Source of the DNA: Paraspadella gotoi
Taxonomy: Eukaryota; Chaetognatha
Assembly (NCBI GenBank): GCA_051294375.1
Contig: CM119267.1
Coordinates: 15,168,105-15,232,104, forward strand
Length of the DNA: 64,000 nucleotides
Reading direction: 5' to 3'
Made by a program: the position numbers and the translations under genes
Shown: positions 26,936 to 36,081 of the stretch, one piece after another
Numbering within the stretch: the stretch's first letter is position 1
How the letters are laid out: each line of letters begins with the position of its first letter
Notes under the pieces: model-generated
Database searches by the model: none
What the model saw: only the letters and a program-made list of their open reading frames with translations
What the model was told of the DNA's origin: nothing

Positions 26936-26962
26936 CTGAACGTGAAAGGTAAGTACAAATAA

Positions 26963-26987
26963 NNNNNNNNNNNNNNNNNNNNNNNNN
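26963..26987. other. Assembly gap, 25 N
   Basis: Run of exactly 25 N, the same length as the gaps at 18995-19019 and 29388-29412. Fixed 25-N gaps usually mark contig joins of unknown or negative size. Confidence 1.
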
Positions 26988-27348
26988 AAAAAAGAGAGAG
27001 AAAAAATAAGGAAAAAATAAATAAAGAAGAAAATCATTTGTCTCCCACTTGAGCCAAAACTGGGCTCGACGCGCGAGCGGCAATCCATCATTTCTCCGCT
27101 GGAAAATCCCAACGAGTTTCACACTTCGACGAACGAGGTTTTTGTCGAAACTTTTCTCGATTCAATTTGTTGTAAATGCGGAGGTATGGAAGGAGTTGCG
27201 GAGAAGTGTAGAGACTCGATTGTTTATTTAGAATATAATGAATCGGTCATAGGTCTATTGAATACTTATATATTGATTGTTTACAGCTATTTTCTAATCG
27301 ATTTTATATTTTGTAGTATCGGGAAGCATTTTTTTTCGCCAGTCATCG

Positions 27349-27943
27349 TGTAAAGAGAGGTCGTACGGGCGAGCGACTTGGCGTCATATCGTAAACACAG
27401 ATCATTTGTTTATCGTAGTCAAGGAGTTAGAAATCCTCAGTACTGTTTTACGTGACGCCAGGGCGCTCCAGCTGACGGTCAGAGGAAAACAAAAAAGCAC
27501 TCCCCGGAAGAAGTCTACTAAGTATGATACTGAATGAGAAATAATTAATTATTGTTTGCTAATTTACTCTACTTTGAAGGTCTTTAACAATACTACTTCA
27601 CTTCACATTGGCGATTACATCATCAATTACGTTACTGACCGTGGAAATCTTCATTTAGGGACATTTTTAGGCTGAGGCGTAAAACAGTACTAAATATTAA
27701 AAACGTAGTAGGCATCCTCAGGGGAGTTGTAGAAAAATATCTTAATATCTTCCGTTAACGGGCGATCCCTGGCGTTCTTTTTAACAGTACTGAGCTTTTC
27801 TAAAATGGTTGGCAACGAACTAACAAAGATCAGTATTTACATAACGACGCCAAGTATTGCACGCGTACGATCTTCTTTTACACTCCCCCCTGTACGTATC
27901 ACGGACACTAATACTTAAGAGAGGTCGTACAGTGTCGTACAGA
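27349..27943. repeat. Back-to-back terminal blocks inside arm 1
   Basis: 27349-27696 is an inverted copy of the left terminal block 24844-25190, cut off right after TTTACAC. 27708-27943 is the inverted counterpart of the right terminal block 30209-30442. The two lie about 12 bp apart with outer ends facing each other, as if two elements adjoined or one element inserted beside another. Confidence 0.65.
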
Positions 27944-28183
27944 CGATAAGAAACAAAATTCACCTGGTCCAGTCGAATTCTTTGTCGCCGTCGAATCCCT
28001 CGTCCCGTCGATCCCTGTCGCGTCGAACCTAAAATAAAAATAATAAAAATTAAAATATTAATACAAACAAACCAAACATTTAAATTTACCTGTTCCGATG
28101 AAGTCAAATTCTCGCAACCTGTAAAGAAAATATTAAGAAAATTTCAACATGTTTTCAACCCAACTTACCTACAGATATCCAGC

Positions 28184-28735
28184 TTGTTTAATTTTCATTC
28201 CAAAATGGAAGAATCGATGGAAATCATAATCATCGACGAAGACACGCCAACCTTGGCAGAATCTCATTCGTCAAACTCCTCGTCATCCATCCCGGAGTTT
28301 TTCGACGATGACATCATCGAGATCATCGAGGTGTCCAAGTGGCACCACGAAACTTCGTCGTCGGACTCAGAAGACGAACCGATCAGGTTGACGAAATCAA
28401 CTTCAGAGGAATGTCTCGTCGAGTTCGGAAGAAGTGGGCACTGAAAAAGCTCGCGAGATCGCTCGAGACCGCAAGCGCGAAGAAAAACGCAAACGAGGAT
28501 GAAGTCCTGGAAAAGAAGATTGGCGGAGATGAGGAACGAACTCTGAAAGAGAAAGAAAGTCGTATTCTCAAAAAAGCTCTCGAGAAAACAAGGAAAATAG
28601 CGAGAGGAAAGAGAGATCGCGCTATACTCTCAAAAATAACTCAAATGGAAATCGCCGAAGAATCAAAAACGTCAGAACAAATTGACATCCTTACCTATAC
28701 TTCACTTACCGTTCTTAGTTTCGTTCATTGACATC
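28184..28735 (+). pseudogene. Frame-broken copy of the acidic/coiled-coil ORF
   Basis: Same protein as minus 29466-29963, but interrupted by four one-base losses at short homopolymers (two CC, one AAAA, one TT compared with the other copy). The frame splits into two overlapping pieces. Because all four are homopolymer losses, uncorrected sequencing error is at least as likely as true decay. Confidence 0.6.
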
Positions 28736-28857
28736 TATTTATTATTAATTGTCTTCTAAAAAATAATTCGTCTTAAAACTAAGAACGGTAAGTGAAGTAT
28801 AGGTAAGGATGTTCAATTTGTTCATGACGTTTTTGATTCTTCGGCGATTTCCATTTG

Positions 28858-29293
28858 ACCACTTATGTCCATGAATCAGTATTGTTTAATTCTTATTTTT
28901 TTTTAAAACGGACGATTCTCGTTCCGTTAGGGTTGGGCGCTGGTTCGACGCTTTGGGCGCTGGGCGGCTGCCTCTGGTAGTAAGTGTGCAGGGGCCGTCC
29001 GGTGGAGAGGGTTCAAGGTACCGCCTCATTCTCTCCTTATTCTCTCCGCGCGTCCTCTTCCCACCCCGGAGTAGGGTAGTATGCCGCATCGTCATCATAG
29101 TATTCTAACTTCTTTGTTGGCAGGTAAGTATTATTTGATGGTTTATTGTTTATTATTATTTTCTTTAGGTTTTCGTGGATTGACTTACTTTGGCCTTCTT
29201 GTATTTGGTCCTTTCGAAGCGGGTCGTCCCAGCGAAAGTGTATTCGGAAATGAAACTGAATATCGACTGAACGTGAAAGGTAAGTACAAATAA
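28858..29293 (+). repeat. Direct copy of 26518-26962 between the inverted arms
   Basis: Near-identical to 26518-26962, again differing by small indels (AAAAAC to AAAAC, TTCCAAGG to TTCAAGG, TTCCGCGGCG to TCCGCGCG). It continues without a gap into arm 2, and this is what suggests the true order of the element. Confidence 0.85.
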
Positions 29294-29387
29294 GAACGAA
29301 TTATTTTTTAGAAGACAATTAATAATAAATAGATGTCAATGAACGAAACTAAGACGGTAAGTGAAGTATAGGTAAGGATGTTCAATT

Positions 29388-29412
29388 NNNNNNNNNNNNN
29401 NNNNNNNNNNNN
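29388..29412. other. Assembly gap, 25 N
   Basis: Run of exactly 25 N within arm 2. Confidence 1.
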
Positions 29413-29465
29413 GTTTTCCGAAGTTTCTATGACCATTTGTTGCGGAAAAAAAATGTGTCTAATGT

Positions 29466-29963
29466 TCATGACGTTTTTGATTCTTCGGCGATTTCCATTT
29501 GAGTTATTTTTGAGAGTATAGCGCGATCTCTCTTTCCTCTCGCTATTTTCCTTGTTTTCTCGAGAGCTTTTTTGAGAATACGACTTTCTTTCTCTTTCAA
29601 GAGTTCGTTCCTCATCTCCGCCAATCTTCTTTTCCAGGACTTCATCCTCGTTTTGCGTTTTTCTTCGCGCTTGCGGTCTCGAGCGATCTCGCGAGCTTTT
29701 TCAGTGGCCCACTTCTTCCGGAACTCGACGAGACATTCCTCTGAAGTTGATTTCGTCAACCTGATCGGTTCGTCTTCTGAGTCCGACGACGAAGTTTCGT
29801 GGTGCCACTTGGACACCTCGATGATCTCGATGATGTCATCGTCGAAAAACTCCGGGATGGATGACGAGGAGTTTGACGAATGAGATTCTGCCAAGGTTGG
29901 CGTGTCTTCGTCGATGATTATGATTTCCATCGATTCTTCCATTTTGGAATGAAAATTAAACAA
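29466..29963 (-). CDS. Acidic N-terminus/basic helical protein of candidate element, unknown
   Basis: A 165-codon open frame. A second Met at codon 8 (29942) is an equally good start. The first 85 residues are rich in Asp, Glu and Ser, including a run of isoleucines followed by DEDTP and a Ser-Asp-Ser-Glu-Asp stretch that could be a casein-kinase-II site. The remainder is strongly basic (RKREEKRKTRMKSWKRR) and predicted helical. No catalytic motif or zinc finger is visible. It lies just inside the right terminal block and runs away from it. An acidic-then-basic layout is common in DNA- or histone-binding proteins, but that is not evidence of function here. A second, frame-broken copy lies at 28184-28735. 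Confidence 0.45.
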   Translation of the reverse strand: MFNFHSKMEESMEIIIIDEDTPTLAESHSSNSSSSIPEFFDDDIIEIIEVSKWHHETSSSDSEDEPIRLTKSTSEECLVEFRKKWATEKAREIARDRKREEKRKTRMKSWKRRLAEMRNELLKEKESRILKKALEKTRKIARGKRDRAILSKITQMEIAEESKTS

Positions 29964-30208
29964 GCTGGATATCTGTAGGTAAGTTGGGTTGAAAACATGT
30001 TGAAATTTTCTAATATTTTCTTTACAGGTTGCGAGAATTTGGACTTCATCGGAACAGGTAAATTTAAAATGTTTGGTTTGTTTGTATTAATATTTTAATT
30101 TTTATTATTTTTTATTTTAGGTTCGACGCGACGAGGGATTCGACGGGACGAGGGATTCGACGGCGACAAAGAATTCGACTGGACCAGGTGAATTTTGTTT
30201 CTTATCGT

Positions 30209-30442
30209 CTGTACGACACTGTACGACCTCTCTTAAGTATTAGTGTCCGTGATACGTACAGGGGGGAGTGTAAAGAGAGATCGTACGCGTGCAATACTTG
30301 GCGTCGTTATGTAAATACTGATCTTTGTTAGTTCGTTGCCAACCATTTTAGAAAAGCTCAGTACTGTTAAAAAGAACGCCAGGGATCGCCCGTTAACGGA
30401 AGATATTAAGATATTTTTCTACACTCCCCTGAGGATGCCTAC
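30209..30442 (-). repeat. Terminal repeat, right end of candidate element
   Basis: Read on the minus strand, this block aligns with 25020-25242: shared GTAG..CTTC/ATCC, GGGGAGTG, CCTGGCGT, AACAGTACTGAG, GACGCCAAGT and the 20-mer TTTACACTCCCCCCTGTACG (minus, 30255-30274). Conservation is strongest around the 20-mer and patchy elsewhere. That fits a terminal inverted repeat whose two ends have diverged. Confidence 0.6.
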
Positions 30443-32696
30443 TACGTTTTTAATATTTAGTACTGTTTTACGCCTCAGCCTAAAAATGTCCCTAAATGAA
30501 GATTTCCACGGTCAGTAACGTAATTGATGATGTAATCGCCAATGTGAAGTGAAGTAGTATTGTTAAAGACCTTCAAAGTAGAGTAAATTAGCAAACAATA
30601 ATTAATTATTTCTCATTTCAGTATCATACTTAGTAGACTTCTTCCGGGGAGTGCTTTTTTGTTTTCCTCTGACCGTCAGCTGGAGCGCCCTGGCGTCACG
30701 TAAAACAGTACTGAGGATTTCTAACTCCTTGACTACGATAAACAAATGATCTTTGTTTACGATATGACGCCAAGTCGCTCGCCCGTACGACCTCTCTTTA
30801 CACGATGACTGGCGAAAAAAAATGCTTCCCGATACTACAAAATATAAAATCGATTAGAAAATAGCTGTAACACAATCAATATAAAGTATTCAATAAGACC
30901 TATGACCGATTCATTATATTCTAAATAAACAATCGAGGTCTCGATCCCGAAACCTTTCCATCCCCAACTCTCCGCATTTACAACAAATTGAATCGAGAAA
31001 AGTTTCGACAAAAACCTCGTTCGTCGAAGTGTGAAACTCGTTGGGATTTTCCAGCGGAGAAATGATGGATTGCCGCTCGCGCGTCGAGCCCAGTTTTGGC
31101 TCAAGTGGGAGACAAATTGATTTTCTTTCTTTATTTTTATTTTTTCCTTTTTGCTTCTAAAGCTACAAAAGAACAAAGTTTTTAACTTCTCAGCCGTCGT
31201 CGTCTTCGTTAGCGTTGTCGTCGTCTGGGCCGCTACCGTTCGCTAGGATCCTCCCCCACTTTATTCGCATCAACGTTTGGGGGGGGGGTGTGGAACCGAG
31301 AAATGTGAGACTTGAAGATTTTGTTACGTTCATTTCCCTCCCAAGGAAGCCTGATAATGCGGTCACCGAAGACGAGGGTTTCTCTGTCCTCGCAGTCGTC
31401 ATCGTGTTTTTTTGTTTTGTTTTAATTGTCAATGTTTCCCACCCAGGTGGTTGACTTCGACGTCGCCGTCTTGATGACAATTTGTCATTGCCGTTCTGTA
31501 TTATTATCATTGTCGTTGTCATCATTGTCATCTTTTAGTTTAATCTTCATTCCTGACATCACCTTCACCTTCATCGTTATCGATATCATCGTCGCCATCA
31601 GCCGCCACTATTCCGCAATGTCATTACCGTCGTCGTCCGTATCGATAGCGCCATCGTCGTCCCCACCGTCGTCGTCGTCGTCTTCGCCCTCCCCCCCCCC
31701 ACCCCCACCCCGTCCTCATCTCTATCCGGGTCTCATCTGGCGGAATCCGCGGGATTCGTGGAGGGAATTCGTCAAATGGTAAATATTCGTTTTAAAAACT
31801 TTTAACGATTTCGCCGCCAAAAAACTAAAACTAAAACTAAAACTAAAAGTGTCGAGCGCCTAATTGAAAAGTGGCTCCGCGCACATGGGCGCTCCGGTAG
31901 CGGGGCTGGCTGACGGCTGCGGGGAGGGAGAGGCAGCGGCGGCGGCGGCGGCGGCGGCGGCGGAGGCGGTATCAGCGACGAAGTCTTGACTCCCAATCAA
32001 TTTCAATTCTTACGCTTCTTGAAAAAAAAAAATTCATTTCTTTTTTTTTTCAATTACTTTCAAGGTTCGACTAGTACTAACTAACATGGTTACAACATTC
32101 AGAAACATTAATATCACATTTAACTTGGAAGTGGCCGCTTGCTTAGTTGCCCTTCAAGAAACAGTAAACATCAGGGTACAAATCTTATTTCTCCCAACAG
32201 AACGAAAGCGACCCGTAAGAGCAAGCAAACACACAAGCTCTCTCCTTCTTCTACAATCTTGGCATCGCTTCGCACGGAGGCAACCTTCATTGCAAGCTTA
32301 GTTGCAACTGGGATTGCACTCCCGCGCATTCGCTTCTCTGCCGCAATTTTTCGAAACTGCGCGCGGGAAGAACGAAATAAATGGCGCCATCAAAGTTGGC
32401 AACAAACGTCAAACGGTAATCGAGAAAGAGTGAGAATTTGCAAGCTGAGGGGAGAGGACGGGCAAGCTGGAGACAAGCGGGAGGAAGGGAGCAAGCAAAG
32501 CAAGTGAGAAAGGGAGAATTGTAAAGACAGGGAGAAAGACTCGTATCAGACGGAAATCAAGATAACGAGAATATGCTGTTTAAGCAATTGCTGGAAAGCG
32601 GGACAAAGAAAAAAAGGTCGGAGAAATAAGACGTCTCAGGAGCAAGAAGCCAGAAAGTTAGAAAAAAAATTGAGGAGAAAATAGCAGAGTTTAAAA

Positions 32697-32751
<55 letters not shown>

Positions 32752-33009
32752 TCGTTTTTTCCCTCTGATTACACTTGCAACAAACTTGTTTGTGTGAACG
32801 GACGCGATCGGAATGGCGGGAAAATAGAGAAAGAAGGGGGGCGGGTAGGTTGTGAGGAGTTGTGAGGAGAATGAGAAGAAGGAAGAGGGTTTAAAGGTAA
32901 GCTAGGGTTAGGGGGAGTGGGGTCGAAGAAAGGGATGATAGAAAATGGATAAACGTCTTAGTACTAATGGTTTCGGTCTCAACGTAGGACGCCCGTAACT
33001 CGGAAATCA

Positions 33010-33115
33010 GCGTCGGCCGCTGCATCGGCCGCTGCATCGGCCGCCGCCTCGGCCGCCGCATCGGCCGCCGCATCGGCCGCCGCGTCGGCCGCCGCATCGG
33101 CCGCCGCTGCGATAA
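33010..33115 (+). repeat. 12-bp minisatellite (GCATCGGCCGCC)n
   Basis: About eight to nine tandem 12-mers with few substitutions. The unit is a multiple of three, so it reads as Ser-Ala-Ala-Ala repeats on the plus strand and Arg-Arg-Pro-Met on the minus, but no gene context supports either. Confidence 0.85.
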
Positions 33116-33897
33116 CAGTTTCCTCTTTTCCATCCAACGTTCACGAGGTTTTTTCAAGAGGTAATTTTTCTGATTCGTGTTATTTGAGTATTCTAGTAAT
33201 TTAATTTCGATTATCTTTGATGTTTTAATCGATTCGTTATTTTTTAATTCCAGCACGGGTATGCCATGCTAACTTATGCAACATGTTTAATCATGAGTTT
33301 ATCAATGTCATAAAAAAGGCGCGGCTTTATATCCGCTCGAATAGACTCGCGTTTCATTTTTCACCGTCCGACTTTTCACAAACGTCGCTCTCTCCTGTGA
33401 GTCTCACGCGACGACGTAAAAATAAAGAGATAATCTCTCGAGGAATCGTTACTTACCTCCGCCTTTCCTCCGCCCCCTCCTCTCTCTCCTCTCCCCCCCC
33501 CCGCTCCTCATCGATCCCACAATTTTTCAATTGCGTTTTTCCAAGAGTCAACGATTCAATATAAAACTCGATTTCTGCCTCCGCGGAAAAACCCGTCGTC
33601 GCCACGGTTTGTATAAAATAAAAAGTATTAAAAAAAAAACGAAGCGCAACATAAAAAATATTATTTATTATTTAAAAGGGAAGGGGGAAAAATGAAATCT
33701 AATTTTTAATTATTAAAGAAAAGAAAAATAAAAACATAAAATGGAAGGAAATTGTCGTTTAGACGAATCGAAAATGTGAAGGAGAGAGAAAAACACAAAC
33801 GAGAGTTTTTTTTTCTCTCTATCGATACAAAAGGTTTTTTTCTGGAAACTGAGAGAGAAAAAAAACAAAGAAAAACCGTAAAAAAATGAAATGGAGG

Positions 33898-33898
33898 G

Positions 33899-33972
<74 letters not shown>

Positions 33973-34115
33973 CGTTTGTTGCGGCCACGAGATGACGTTG
34001 TGCGGCCTTCGAAAAAAGGAATATGAACCGAAGGCGGTGAGTTGAAAGAAAAAGAAAGAAGGAAAAAAATGGAAAGAAAAAAAAAGTAAAAAAGAAATAA
34101 ACGAAAAAATAAAAT

Positions 34116-34202
<87 letters not shown>

Positions 34203-34203
34203 A
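33898..34203. repeat. (GA)n followed by (GAAA)n
   Basis: GA tract at about 33898-33970 and GAAA tract at about 34118-34203, with A-rich DNA between. Long Ser/Leu/Phe frames on the minus strand are repeat translation. Confidence 0.9.
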
Positions 34204-35905
34204 AAAAAAGAAAAGAAAAGAAGGCAAAAAACAAGAGCAGGGAAAAATGGCGTTGGGCTGTAATTAGCTGAGGTGGACGGCCGAAAGGGTATGTTTAGAA
34301 TAAGAAAACATTCATTTGGCATCCTTTCCTCCTTTTCCTCCAAGAACGAAAAAACATCAGGGTTGTCTTCATCATCTTTATCATCATCAAAAAAAAACAT
34401 AATCATTTCAATCTTAATCAAATCATTTTCATCAACAACAATAACATTGTCATCCACAACAAAAAGACCAATCATCTTCATCATCATTATCAGCAAAAAC
34501 AGAAGCAAAAACTACATCATCATTCATCATCATCATCATCATCATCGTCATCATCATCATTATCCCCAGTTCTCCTTTTTCCACTCACAAACAACGTCCT
34601 TTTCTGTTTGGTGCTTCCTATTTTCCTCTCTTCTCCAATCGCTGTGAAATCTTCAGTGAAGGCGCAACAAACGTCAAACTTAACCACAGTGAAACCACAA
34701 CCGTCATCGTCGTGGAAAATTACAAAATCTTTTTCCGGCATTAAACCCTTGTGCGATTAACTGTTATTAATTGTCGAGGAGAGCTGACATCCAAAGAGAA
34801 TTGACAACAGGTGCAGAGACGACATAGTCAACCAACGACGCCCACATTCTCCCTCTCGCGGCGAAACAAGGAAAAACAAACTCGACAACAACGACGACGA
34901 TGAAAAAACAACGCGACGGAAGCCAATAAATAAAAAATTCAACGAGCGGCAATTTCATTTAAAATTCAGGGGGAAAAAATGGCCATTGGGTAATTAAAAC
35001 GACGGAGAAGGTAGGGAAATTTTTAAGGCTTTTTTTTTTTAGACAAAACGGCACTGAGTGGGAGGATTTTGAGAGAGATAATTTTTTTTATTATTATTAT
35101 TATTTTTAATTTTTAAGCGAATATGTGTGCGTTTTTTTTGGTTATTTTTATTATTGCCGTCCCCGTTTTATCAAAAATCGGATAAAAAATACATAATTTT
35201 GTTTTTAATAAAAAAATCTCTAAATATATGTACTAAAAAAAGAAAAAATGTTGTGTAATGTAGTTAAGAGAGAATTACTTTTTTCAAAAAACGCGAAAAC
35301 GGTCAATGATCGATTCGGATAAAGGAAGGAGCGATGAAGGATTAATTAGCAAATTAATTAATTAATTAATTAGATCAATCACAACAACTTTCCTCATCTC
35401 AAAAATATCGTTTTTAGACAAATGAGCATCTTTTTTTACGTAATCTTTCTCCTCTTTCTTCTCATTCTCCGCTTTCTTTTTGACTAAACTTAATTCTCGA
35501 GGGAAATAAGTCAAATATGACATCTTTTCCTCTTCGATAAGGAGCAAGGCCTCGGAGCTTGTCTACACAAACGGCGATGGGGAGGAGGAAGCGTGGAAAG
35601 GAGGAAAAGGTATTCACAGATCACTATCAAAAATGATCAAAGCCTGGAGGGAAAAGGTAATAAAAGCAGAAGTCTTTAAGTCTTAAGAAAAGTTTCTCAT
35701 TTTTGTCGCATTGACTACGGGCAAGGTTGTTAAACGGGTCTAAATCTAGTCAAATAAATAAAAACTGTTCTAATTACTGAGACTAACTTATAATTTTAAA
35801 AATGTTAACTCAACTACTGGAAGGTAAATAAATATTTTGGGATCACCTTCAAATCTTGAGAAAAAAATTAGCGAAGTGCTTTTAAAATGCAGTACACGGC
35901 GGAGA

Positions 35906-35911
35906 TTTAAT
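35906..35911 (-). promoter_or_regulatory. Possible polyadenylation signal of the ABCC gene
   Basis: ATTAAA on the minus strand, about 170 nt past the stop codon. No AATAAA is present closer. Position is the only support. Confidence 0.25.
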
Positions 35912-36081
35912 GATCGAAATCATTCAAAAACAATACAGATAACAATAACGAAACGTAAAAACGAACAAAAATACGCAGGTCAGAAATCGGACTTTTGGAT
36001 TAAGAATCAGTCAAATTCTTCAGTCATTTTCATCTTTAGAAAAGTCGTCGTTGTCGTCGTCATTCCACGAAAAGAAAACCA

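Larger units (their letters stand above)
24844..26962. mobile_element. Candidate TIR transposable element, left part
   Basis: Starts with a long terminal block (24844-25250) whose inner part recurs in inverted orientation at 30209-30442. The interior holds a 24-bp GACGGCGGCGACGAGGGATT-type tandem repeat (25640-25745) and several small minus-strand ORFs with consistent splice sites. Its inner end (26518-26962) is repeated in direct orientation at 28858-29293, where the sequence continues into 29294-30442. Collapsing that overlap gives an element of about 3.3 kb with inverted ends. No transposase was recognised, so it may be non-autonomous or carry an unfamiliar enzyme. Confidence 0.5.
26988..28770 (+). 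repeat. Inverted-duplication arm 1
   Basis: Reverse-complement copy of 29294-31155. Positions pair with a near-constant coordinate sum of about 58,150 (for example 27877-27896 with 30255-30274, and 28204 with 29942). Arm 1 carries extra one-base deletions compared with arm 2, mostly in homopolymers, and these break its copy of the acidic ORF at 28184-28731. Confidence 0.85.
29294..31155 (-). repeat. Inverted-duplication arm 2
   Basis: Reverse complement of arm 1. It keeps the intact acidic ORF, the right terminal block at 30209-30442, a second left-type terminal block at 30459-30801 and a unique tail to 31155. A 25-N gap (29388-29412) and about 50 extra bases (29413-29463) are absent from arm 1. 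Confidence 0.85.
31156..36081. other. Intergenic, repeat-dense, no gene recognised
   Basis: Contains CGT/TCA-rich stretches (31190-31690), a (GGC)n tract at 31935-31965, (GA)n at 32700-32750 and 33898-33970, a 12-bp minisatellite at 33010-33115, (GAAA)n at 34118-34203 and a TCA-rich stretch at 34340-34565. The rest is AT-rich unique DNA. An ATTAAA on the minus strand (35906-35911) could serve the upstream ABCC gene as a polyadenylation signal. Confidence 0.55.

Noticed and set aside
32899-32915. Telomere-like GCTAGGGTTAGGGGG
   Set aside because: Only one or two TTAGGG units; no array.
33706-34508. Minus-strand frames of 173-229 residues rich in Phe/Leu/Ser
   Set aside because: They come from (GAAA)n and (GA)n tracts; three frames are open simultaneously.
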